Positions 1 through 5,427 of a stretch of DNA of 5,427 nucleotides are shown here, piece after piece. Source of the DNA: an uncultured Bacteroidia bacterium (GTDB lineage: Bacteria > Bacteroidota > Bacteroidia > Bacteroidales > UBA932); contig CACXFP010000009.1 in NCBI GenBank assembly GCA_902766985.1, positions 1 to 5,427 on the forward strand. The letters run 5' to 3'. A program made the position numbers and the translations under genes. The notes below the pieces were generated by a model. The model was given only the letters and a program-made list of their open reading frames with translations, had not been told where the DNA came from and ran no database searches. The first letter of the stretch is position 1; each line of letters starts with the position of its first letter.

Positions 1-2
1 AC

Positions 3-40
3 AAAGGGACTGACCGGAAAGGTTTCCGGTCAGTCCCTTT
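3..40 (-). terminator. Perfect inverted repeat, probable efp transcription terminator
   Basis: Positions 3-20 and 23-40 are exact reverse complements (18 bp), with 2 nt between them, so the real hairpin is about 17 bp with a 4-nt loop. It starts 22 nt past the efp stop codon, where a terminator is expected. The arm ends in three T on the minus strand, but the following bases are GT and then the window ends, so a long U tract is not visible. The repeat could work in both directions if a convergent gene lies to the left. Confidence 0.75.
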
Positions 41-61
41 AAGGCTCTCTGAAAACGCGTC

Positions 62-628
62 TTACACCCTCTGTCCGTAGGAACGGTCCGAAGTGTTGAC
101 GGTGATGGTGTCGCCCTGGTTGATGAAAAGGGGAACCATGACCTTGGCGCCAGTCTCGAGAGTCACTTCCTTGAGAGCGCTGGTGCTGGCAGTGTTGCCC
201 TTCACGGCGGGCTCGGCGTAGGTCACCTCGAGGGTGACATAGGTCGGGAGCTCGCAGGTGAGGCATTTCTCCTCAGGCTCCACCACGAACATCATCTCCA
301 CATGCTGTCCCTCCTTCATGAGGTCCGCATTTTCCACCACGTCGTGGGGAAGGTGGATCTGCTCATAGGTCTCTTCATGCATGAAGTTGAAGCCGTCTTC
401 GTCCCCATAGAGGAACTGGTAGGGGCGCCTCTCAACCTCGATTGTCTCGATTTTCGCTCCTGCGGTGAAGGTGTTCTCGAGGATTCTTCCATTCTCGAGA
501 TTGCGGAGCTTGGTCTTCACGAAAGCGGGGCCTTTGCCGGGCTTCACGTGCTGGAACCAAACTATGGAGCAAGGTTTTCCATTGAAACTCAGATACAGGC
601 CGTTTTTGAAATCAGCTGTTGTTGCCAT
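62..628 (-). CDS. efp: Translation elongation factor P
   Basis: EF-P binds the ribosome between the P and E sites and promotes peptide bond formation at stalled polyproline stretches in the cytoplasm. The 188-residue product has the normal family length. An N-terminal KOW-like domain (about 1-63) carries the loop VKPGKGPAF with Lys32 at its tip, the equivalent of the modified Lys34 of E. coli EF-P. A central OB domain (about 65-125) contains the FMHEETYEQ stretch typical of the family. The C-terminal OB domain (about 126-188) contains LETGAKVMVPLFINQG, close to the EF-P signature. The ATG at 628 gives MATTADFKNG, the usual Bacteroidota-type N terminus. The gene has its own strong promoter upstream and a hairpin downstream, so it is probably expressed alone as well as by any read-through from ispH. 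No modification enzyme gene is in the window, so the state of Lys32 cannot be predicted. Confidence 0.97.
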   Translation of the reverse strand: MATTADFKNGLYLSFNGKPCSIVWFQHVKPGKGPAFVKTKLRNLENGRILENTFTAGAKIETIEVERRPYQFLYGDEDGFNFMHEETYEQIHLPHDVVENADLMKEGQHVEMMFVVEPEEKCLTCELPTYVTLEVTYAEPAVKGNTASTSALKEVTLETGAKVMVPLFINQGDTITVNTSDRSYGQRV

Positions 629-678
629 ATAAATAAAATTAAATAATTTTCAGATTGTCCTGCACTCAGGAAAGCCTA

Positions 679-710
679 CAAAAATAACTATTTATCGGTT
701 TTCCTGCAAA
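679..710 (-). promoter_or_regulatory. Bacteroidota-type housekeeping promoter of efp
   Basis: Read on the minus strand, TTTG (710-707) is followed after exactly 20 nt by TATTTTTG (686-679). This matches the Bacteroidota primary sigma factor consensus of a -33 TTTG and a -7 TAnnTTTG spaced about 19-20 nt. The expected transcription start is near 672-674, giving a leader of about 44 nt, very A/T-rich next to the efp ATG and without a Shine-Dalgarno sequence. The -33 element lies inside the last codons of ispH. The match is seen directly; activity is inferred. Confidence 0.75.
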
Positions 711-1627
711 ATTTTCTCTGCGACCTCCTCCATCAGCCACTTGGGAGTGGACGTGGCCCCGCATATTCCCACACGGTCGTCAGCCCTGAACCAATCCCTC
801 TTCACATCCTCCGGCGAAGAAATATGGAAAGTCCTGATATTCACGTTTCTGCATAGCTCGCAGAGCACCTTGCCATTGGAACTGTCCTTGCCCGAAACGA
901 AGACAATGATGTCATGTTCCATGGCAAACCGGCTGAGCTGCGCATGACGTGACGCAACCTGGGAACAGATGGTGTCATTTACCTTCAGGAGGCCCGTTTT
1001 CTCGAATTCCTCCTCGCCCATCCCCTTGCAGCGGGCCATTTCGGTACGGAGCAAAGCGCAAATCTCAACATACTCGGAAGGGCTTTTCGTCGTCTGGGAG
1101 AAAACCTCCACCGGACCTTCAAGTCTCACCTTCCCCTCCTCTATCGACTGCCGGAGCATGGACTTATTCTCTATGACAAGGGCATCCCCCCTCACCTGGC
1201 CTACCAGTCCGTTCACTTCAGCATGACCGATCTTCCCGAAGATGACCACCTGGCCGTCCCGTCCATCGGAATGGAGGGCTGCATACGCCTCCCTTATCCT
1301 TGTCTGAAGCCTGAGGACAACGGGACAGGTGCAGTCAATCACCTTGTATCCCAGTTCCCTGGCAATATCGTAGGTCACCGGGGACTCCCCATGGGCCCTG
1401 ATCAGAAGACTCTCCCCTTCTTCCCTGGGCACATCGGCAAGCGAATCCATCCCTATGGTCACCAGACCTTTCCTGCCGAGCCTTTCGAGCTCGGCCTCAT
1501 TGTGGACGATGGCGCCGAGGGAATACAATCTTTCATGGTCTTCAAGGAAAGATTCCGCACGGCCGATGGCACGGATGACGCCGCCGCAGAAGCCGGACTG
1601 GCTGTCTATCTCGACACTGAGAGGCAT
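692..1627 (-). CDS. ispH: 4-hydroxy-3-methylbut-2-enyl diphosphate reductase
   Basis: IspH (LytB) is the cytoplasmic iron-sulfur enzyme of the last MEP-pathway step, reducing HMBPP to IPP and DMAPP for isoprenoid synthesis. All three cluster cysteines of the family are visible: Cys14 in SGFCGGV, Cys101 in DCTCPVV and Cys221 in NDTICSQVASR. Substrate-binding positions are also present: His42 (IVHNEAE), His79 (RAHGES), His135 and Glu137 (GKIGHAEVNG), Thr179/180 (SQTTKSP), Ser249-Ser250-Asn251 (GKDSSNGK) and Ser293 (GATSTPKW). The 311 residues are full length for a stand-alone IspH; there is no fused RpsA (S1) domain as in some Firmicutes. The ATG at 1627 lies 3 nt after the cmk stop codon, which indicates one transcript and probably translational coupling. 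Its 3' end contains the -33 element of the efp promoter. Confidence 0.97.
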   Translation of the reverse strand: MPLSVEIDSQSGFCGGVIRAIGRAESFLEDHERLYSLGAIVHNEAELERLGRKGLVTIGMDSLADVPREEGESLLIRAHGESPVTYDIARELGYKVIDCTCPVVLRLQTRIREAYAALHSDGRDGQVVIFGKIGHAEVNGLVGQVRGDALVIENKSMLRQSIEEGKVRLEGPVEVFSQTTKSPSEYVEICALLRTEMARCKGMGEEEFEKTGLLKVNDTICSQVASRHAQLSRFAMEHDIIVFVSGKDSSNGKVLCELCRNVNIRTFHISSPEDVKRDWFRADDRVGICGATSTPKWLMEEVAEKILQENR

Positions 1628-1630
1628 GGC

Positions 1631-2329
1631 CTATTCAAGGATTCCGAATTTCCCCTGGATGACACCCCTCACCCACTCAACCTCTTCCTTGATCGTCATC
1701 CGGGAATTGTCCAGGACAAACGCATCCTCCGCCCTACGAAGGGGATTGGTCTCGCGGTGGGAATCAATGTAATCCCTCTCTTCCAGATTCTTGACCACAT
1801 CCTCCATCTTCGGGTCCTGTCCCTTGGCCTTCAATTCGTCGAATCTTCTCTGCGCCCTGATTTCAGGAGCTGCGGTCAGGAAGATCTTCAACTGCGCATC
1901 GGGAAAAACCGCAGTACCTATGTCGCGACCGTCCATCACCACCTTTCCGCGGCTTCCGAACTCATGGAGTTTTCCGTCTACAAAGGCCCTTACGAAGGGG
2001 ATCGCAGCTATCGGACTGACCCAGGAAGACACCTCCAGGGTGCGGATCTCTTCCTCGACGCACCTGTCGCCGATGAATGTCCTGCTGGCGCCGTCCACAT
2101 ACTCGAAATGAACGTCCAGGCCAGCCTCAAGTTCCGCATTGAGGGAAGACTCGTCTATCTTCCCTACGGCGATGAGTCCCCTCTCCATCGCGAAAAGGGT
2201 AACAGCCCGGTAGAGGGCGCCTGAATCAAGGTAAAGGAACGAAAATTCGCTGGCTATGAGTTTCGCAAAGGAACTTTTTCCCGTGGAGGAACGTCCGTCG
2301 ATGGCGATGATAATGTCTGGCAGAGTCAT
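1631..2329 (-). CDS. cmk: Cytidylate kinase
   Basis: Cmk transfers a phosphate from ATP to CMP or dCMP in pyrimidine nucleotide recycling, in the cytoplasm. The 232-residue protein has the P-loop GRSSTGKSS (12-20), the LDSGALYR motif (34-41) of the family, the CMP-binding stretch MDGRDIGTAVFPDA (132-145) and the arginine-rich lid RAQRR (158-162) followed by the late ERDYIDSHR segment (184-192), all as in bacterial CMP kinases. The frame stays open upstream to 2677, but the start is placed at the ATG at 2329 because MTLPDIIIAIDG begins directly at the first beta strand; the extra upstream residues show no family similarity and lie antisense to the response regulator gene. It is the first gene of a cmk-ispH unit. 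A TATTTTTG element 18 nt upstream could be its -7 box. No Shine-Dalgarno sequence is seen. Confidence 0.95.
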   Translation of the reverse strand: MTLPDIIIAIDGRSSTGKSSFAKLIASEFSFLYLDSGALYRAVTLFAMERGLIAVGKIDESSLNAELEAGLDVHFEYVDGASRTFIGDRCVEEEIRTLEVSSWVSPIAAIPFVRAFVDGKLHEFGSRGKVVMDGRDIGTAVFPDAQLKIFLTAAPEIRAQRRFDELKAKGQDPKMEDVVKNLEERDYIDSHRETNPLRRAEDAFVLDNSRMTIKEEVEWVRGVIQGKFGILE

Positions 2330-2347
2330 GATGCACACGTTATGAAA

Positions 2348-2355
2348 CAAAAATA
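2348..2355 (-). promoter_or_regulatory. Possible -7 box of the cmk-ispH promoter
   Basis: TATTTTTG on the minus strand fits the Bacteroidota -7 consensus TAnnTTTG and is the same octamer as in the efp promoter. It would place the transcript start about 12 nt before the cmk ATG. No TTG is found 19-20 nt further upstream, so only half of the consensus is met. It lies in the 70-nt region (2330-2399) shared with the divergent regulator gene, which holds nothing else that I can identify. Confidence 0.4.
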
Positions 2356-2399
2356 GGAATTTTTTCCGATATTTGTATGAATCACGAAATAGTGCTGAG

Positions 2400-3551
2400 A
2401 TGAGAATACTGGTTATAGATGACGAGCGTCCCATCAGGAACTCGATGAAAGAAATCCTTTCCGACGAAGGATATGAAGTGGACGTGGCTGAAAACGGCGC
2501 CTCCGCCCTGGAGATGGTGGAAAAGGAAAAGTATGACGTGATCTTCTGCGACATCAAGATGCCGGGAATGGACGGTATCGAAGTCCTGGACAAACTGGGC
2601 GAGGCAGGCGTGGAGTCTTCCGTCATCATGATTTCCGGACACGGAGACATAGACACCGCCGTGGAATGCATCCGCAAGGGAGCCTACGACTTTATCCAGA
2701 AACCCCTGGACCTCAACAGGATTCTCATCACGGTCAAGAACGCGACCGACAAGACAAAGCTCGTCCAGGAGACCAAGACCCTGAAGAAAAAGGTTTACGG
2801 CCAGCAGATGGTCGGCGAATCGGATGCCATACTCCATATCAAGGACATGATTTCGAAAGTCGCCGCCACTGACGCCCGTGTCCTTATCGAGGGCGCGAAC
2901 GGAACAGGAAAGGAACTGGTCGCCCGTTCCCTCTACCAGCAGAGCGACCGGTCCAACATGCCCTACATCGAAGTCAACTGTGCCGCCATTCCTTCCGAAC
3001 TTATTGAAAGTGAATTGTTCGGACATGAAAAGGGCTCTTTCACCTCGGCCATAAAACAGCATAAGGGCAAGTTCGAGCAGGCAGACGGAGGCACCCTCTT
3101 CCTCGATGAGATCGGAGACATGTCCCTCGCCGCCCAGGCAAAGGTGCTCAGGGTACTCCAGGAAAAGAAACTCTCCCGCGTCGGAAGCGACAAGGACATC
3201 GAAGTGAACGTCAGGGTGATAGCCGCCACGAACAAAGACCTGAAGGCAGAGATCGAAAAAGGCAATTTCCGCGAAGACCTCTACCACAGGCTCTCGGTCA
3301 TTATTATCAAGGTGCCCGCCCTTGACGAGCGCAAGGAAGACATTCCCCTTCTGGTCAAGTATTTCGTGGAACAGATCTGCGCCGAAAGCGGCAAGCCCGT
3401 ACGCGAGTTCACCCCGGACGCCATCAAGGCTCTCCAGGCCCAGTCCTGGCCCGGGAACATCCGAGAACTCCGCAACGTCGTAGAGCGCCTCCTCATCCTC
3501 GGAGACAACCCGGTCAACGCCCGCAACGTCGCCGACTTCGCCGGAAACTGA
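2400..3551 (+). CDS. NtrC-family response regulator (receiver plus sigma-54 AAA+ domain) without a DNA-binding domain
   Basis: The 383-residue protein starts with a CheY-like receiver (about 1-115): acidic pair Asp7-Asp8, phospho-acceptor Asp51 (CDIKMPG), Ser79 and Lys101 (KPLD). A linker leads to a sigma-54-interacting AAA+ ATPase domain (about 135-365): Walker A GANGTGKE (165-172), Walker B GGTLFLDEIGD (230-240), a VRVIAATNKD sensor I region, putative arginine fingers Arg291 and Arg297 (REDLYHRL), and sensor II WPGNIRELRNVVER (350-363). The sigma-54 contact loop reads GSFTSA (212-217) instead of GAFTGA. The chain ends 20 residues after sensor II, so the Fis-type helix-turn-helix of ordinary NtrC proteins is absent; the GH92 stop codon lies only 13 nt further on, leaving no room for a frameshifted one. 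Helicobacter FlgR is a known regulator with this layout. The ATG at 2400 is preferred over TTG at 2373 because MRILVIDDE is the usual receiver start. The partner kinase and targets are unknown. Confidence 0.93.
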   Translation: MRILVIDDERPIRNSMKEILSDEGYEVDVAENGASALEMVEKEKYDVIFCDIKMPGMDGIEVLDKLGEAGVESSVIMISGHGDIDTAVECIRKGAYDFIQKPLDLNRILITVKNATDKTKLVQETKTLKKKVYGQQMVGESDAILHIKDMISKVAATDARVLIEGANGTGKELVARSLYQQSDRSNMPYIEVNCAAIPSELIESELFGHEKGSFTSAIKQHKGKFEQADGGTLFLDEIGDMSLAAQAKVLRVLQEKKLSRVGSDKDIEVNVRVIAATNKDLKAEIEKGNFREDLYHRLSVIIIKVPALDERKEDIPLLVKYFVEQICAESGKPVREFTPDAIKALQAQSWPGNIRELRNVVERLLILGDNPVNARNVADFAGN

Positions 3552-3564
3552 TTATACTCCTGCC

Positions 3565-5427
3565 CTATTCCTGAGCAGGCTTGCCTGTCATCTTGAATAC
3601 CAGGCGGCCGCCGTCCTTTATATCATACCAGGTAAACCTGTCCTTGAGCGGCTTGCCGTTGAGGGTCACGGACTCCGTGTAGAAGTTCTCTTCCGACCAG
3701 CCTTCCGCAACGATCTCGAGGTCGCCTCCGGGAAGGTGCAGCACCGCATGCGGAACCTGAGGCGCCCCGAGGATGTATTCCTGCGACGCCGGATTGACCG
3801 GGAAGAAGCCGAGGACCATGAAGACCAACGACGAAGAAGTGCCTCCCTGGTCGTCCTGGCCCGGAATTCCGGCAGGAGTGACGGGGAAAGCCTCGCGGCA
3901 TACCCTGCGCACGACTTCCGAGGTCTTGTCCAACCGTCCCGCAAAGGAGTACATGAAGGGGATATAGAGGCTCAGCTCGTTGCCAGGCACGTGGAGGCCG
4001 ACCCATACCTTGTGGTCCATCACCTTCCAATGCTCCGGGTCGTCCGGCTGCAATGTAAAGAAGGAATCGAGTTTCGCCAAGTACCTGTCCCTTCCGCCGA
4101 ACTCTTCGATAAGGCCCTCCGGGTCCTGGATTACATGCCATAGATACTGCCAGGCATTGGCCTCGCAGTAATCGCCGGGATTGGTGCTGTTGCAGAGATA
4201 CTGGGGATCCAGGGGCCCGCTCCAGTTGCCCTTGGAATCCCTGCCCCTGAAGAAGTTGGTCTCATGGTCAAAGAGGTTTCTCCAGCTCTCGGACCTCCTG
4301 TTGAAAATCTCGTAGTACTCCTCGTCGCCCGCTTCCTTGGCAAGCTGGGCGGCGCACCAGAAGTCGTAGCTCGACTCCAGCGTCCTGGCGGCGGATTCGC
4401 CCGCGGCGTCGCTGGGGAAATAGCCGTATTTGTCAAGGGCTTCGAAGTCCTTCCTCGGCGGCCTGCTGTAGGTCATGGTCTTCTTCACCGCTTCGTAGGT
4501 CCTCTCCAGGGTGACGCCGGGATATCCCTTCTTGTAGGCGTCCATCACTGTGGGAACCGCATGGTCGCCCACCATTCCGTCCCCGTCCATTCCGTTGGTC
4601 GGCCATACGGGGAGTTTCCCGATAAGGTCGCACTGGCGGAAGCAGGTCTCGATGATGGGAGCCGTACGCTCGGGGATAAGCAGGGAATACAGAGGAGTTA
4701 CGCTGCGGAAGATGTCCCAGAATCCCATGGTGGAATAATACCCTTCGGGAGCCGTATGGATTTTGCAGTCAGGCCCGACGAACCTGCCGTCGGCATCGGA
4801 GACGAGATTCGGATGTATGCAGGAATGGTACCAAGCCGTGTATAGCTTGACAAGGTCTTCGTCTCTTCCTTCAGCCTCGATCGTACCGAGAACCTCGTTC
4901 CAGGCTGCCCTTGCCTCATCCTTCACCTTGTCGAAATCCCATGTCGGCAGGGAGGCCATGTCGCAGGCCGCCCCGTCCCTGTCCACCAGCGAGAGCGAAA
5001 CCTTGATTCCGACCTCTTTCTTGCCAGGACCGAAATCCACGACATACTGGGGACCGGAATACATGGTGTCCACCTGCACCTTGTCGACGGAAACGACGGG
5101 ACTGTCAAACTTCACGACGAAATACTCCCCTCCGCCGCAACGGCCGGTGATGGTGTTGTCATCGGGGAACTCGACCTCGTTGGGATTCCTGACAGGAAGC
5201 TCCTTGGGGAAATGGCGGGTGGTGTAGTTCTGGAAATTGAAATACACCTTCCTGCTGGAAGCGTCGTCATACCGGACCCTGTACATCGCCACATAGGGAG
5301 AGACGGTCACCTCGACAGTCGCCCCGTTGTCGGTAAGGCTGGCCTTGTAGTAGCCGGGGGAAGCCTCATGGGTGTAATGGCTTATGAACATCGGATCGCT
5401 GTGGCGGGAGAAAGGCATGAGCAGGAT
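3565..5427 (-). CDS. GH92-family alpha-mannosidase, 5' end outside the window
   Basis: GH92 enzymes are calcium-dependent inverting exo-alpha-mannosidases, usually exported to the periplasm or cell surface, that trim N-glycans or yeast mannan. Counting from the internal Met at 5418, 617 residues are visible and the frame stays open to the window edge (three more codons, ILL). The visible start corresponds to the end of the N-terminal beta-sandwich domain (ISHYTHEASPGYY), so roughly the first 100-170 residues, including any signal peptide, are missing. Family motifs follow: GFWDIFRSVTPLYSLLIPE (232-250), KLPVWPTNGMDGDGMVGDHA (268-287), EANAWQYLWHV (419-429; Glu419 is the likely catalytic acid), PGNELSLYIPFMY (478-490), GIPGQDDQGG (517-526; Asp522/Asp523 the likely base region) and the closing beta-sandwich with LNGKPL. 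Some normally conserved neighbours differ (see findings), so linkage specificity is uncertain. The gene converges on the response regulator gene with 13 nt between stops. Confidence 0.92.
   Translation of the reverse strand: MLLMPFSRHSDPMFISHYTHEASPGYYKASLTDNGATVEVTVSPYVAMYRVRYDDASSRKVYFNFQNYTTRHFPKELPVRNPNEVEFPDDNTITGRCGGGEYFVVKFDSPVVSVDKVQVDTMYSGPQYVVDFGPGKKEVGIKVSLSLVDRDGAACDMASLPTWDFDKVKDEARAAWNEVLGTIEAEGRDEDLVKLYTAWYHSCIHPNLVSDADGRFVGPDCKIHTAPEGYYSTMGFWDIFRSVTPLYSLLIPERTAPIIETCFRQCDLIGKLPVWPTNGMDGDGMVGDHAVPTVMDAYKKGYPGVTLERTYEAVKKTMTYSRPPRKDFEALDKYGYFPSDAAGESAARTLESSYDFWCAAQLAKEAGDEEYYEIFNRRSESWRNLFDHETNFFRGRDSKGNWSGPLDPQYLCNSTNPGDYCEANAWQYLWHVIQDPEGLIEEFGGRDRYLAKLDSFFTLQPDDPEHWKVMDHKVWVGLHVPGNELSLYIPFMYSFAGRLDKTSEVVRRVCREAFPVTPAGIPGQDDQGGTSSSLVFMVLGFFPVNPASQEYILGAPQVPHAVLHLPGGDLEIVAEGWSEENFYTESVTLNGKPLKDRFTWYDIKDGGRLVFKMTGKPAQE

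Noticed and set aside
222..238. Inverted repeat GTCACC-5 nt-GGTGAC
   Set aside because: It lies inside efp codons for a conserved VTLEVT stretch and is explained by coding sequence.
1567..1581. TGGCAC...GC pattern with sigma-54 -24/-12 spacing on the plus strand
   Set aside because: GG and GC are 12 nt apart as in sigma-54 promoters, but the -12 part lacks TT, the site is inside ispH coding sequence, and no plus-strand gene starts within 800 nt.
1223..2224. 333-codon plus-strand open frame over ispH and cmk
   Set aside because: It is antisense to two well-supported enzymes, has no recognisable domain and reads as low-order composition typical of a shadow frame in moderately GC-rich DNA.
2368..2375. 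GATATTTG as -7 box of the regulator gene
   Set aside because: It misses the first consensus base and has no TTG at the right distance upstream, so it is mentioned only as context.
2373..2399. TTG start for the response regulator, adding nine residues
   Set aside because: The receiver fold begins at MRILVIDDE, the ATG at 2400 fits exactly, and the TTG overlaps a possible promoter box.
2330..2677. Upstream in-frame extension of cmk (open to 2677)
   Set aside because: The added 116 residues are Ser-rich, have no kinase similarity and are antisense to the receiver domain of the regulator. The family N terminus begins at the ATG at 2329.
2382..3287. 301-codon minus-strand open frame inside the regulator gene
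   Set aside because: It is a mirror frame of the conserved receiver and AAA+ domains and shows no family motif of its own.
3559..3587. Small stems CCTGC/GCAGG and CAGGC/GCCTG near the convergent stops
   Set aside because: Stems are only 5 bp with an 11-nt or 2-nt loop and no T run, so they do not support a terminator call.
4264..4845. 193-codon plus-strand open frame inside the GH92 gene
   Set aside because: It is antisense to the conserved catalytic region and has no recognisable domain.

Overview
The window looks like chromosomal DNA from a member of the Bacteroidota, probably Bacteroidales and possibly an uncultured gut lineage with moderately high GC. Three things point there. The EF-P, IspH and NtrC-type regulator sequences have a Bacteroidota flavour. 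A textbook Bacteroidota promoter (TTTG, 20-nt spacer, TATTTTTG) precedes efp. The gene starts lack clear Shine-Dalgarno sequences. The window also carries a GH92 alpha-mannosidase, a family much expanded in glycan-degrading Bacteroidota. The lineage is inferred from remembered family features, not from a database search.

Layout, left to right. Positions 3-40 hold a perfect inverted repeat that probably ends the efp transcript. On the minus strand follow efp (62-628), its promoter (679-710, partly inside the end of ispH), ispH (692-1627) and cmk (1631-2329). cmk and ispH are only 3 nt apart and are almost certainly co-transcribed, cmk first. A 70-nt intergenic region (2330-2399) separates cmk from a divergent plus-strand gene (2400-3551). 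That gene encodes a receiver plus AAA+ response regulator of the NtrC family without a C-terminal DNA-binding domain. It converges, with 13 nt between stop codons, on a minus-strand GH92 glycosidase gene that runs off the right edge, so its 5' end is missing.

The left half is housekeeping. Cmk phosphorylates CMP/dCMP, IspH makes the last MEP-pathway step to IPP/DMAPP, and EF-P rescues ribosomes stalled at polyproline. The regulator is the most distinctive gene: its phosphorylation site and ATPase machinery look intact, but it has no helix-turn-helix and the sigma-54 contact loop reads GSFTSA instead of GAFTGA. No histidine kinase partner, rpoN or clear sigma-54 target promoter lies in the window. 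The GH92 gene probably belongs to a glycan-use function continuing to the right. I see no mobile element, CRISPR array, tRNA or rRNA, and no convincing new multi-gene system. No gene-free stretch exceeds about 70 nt.
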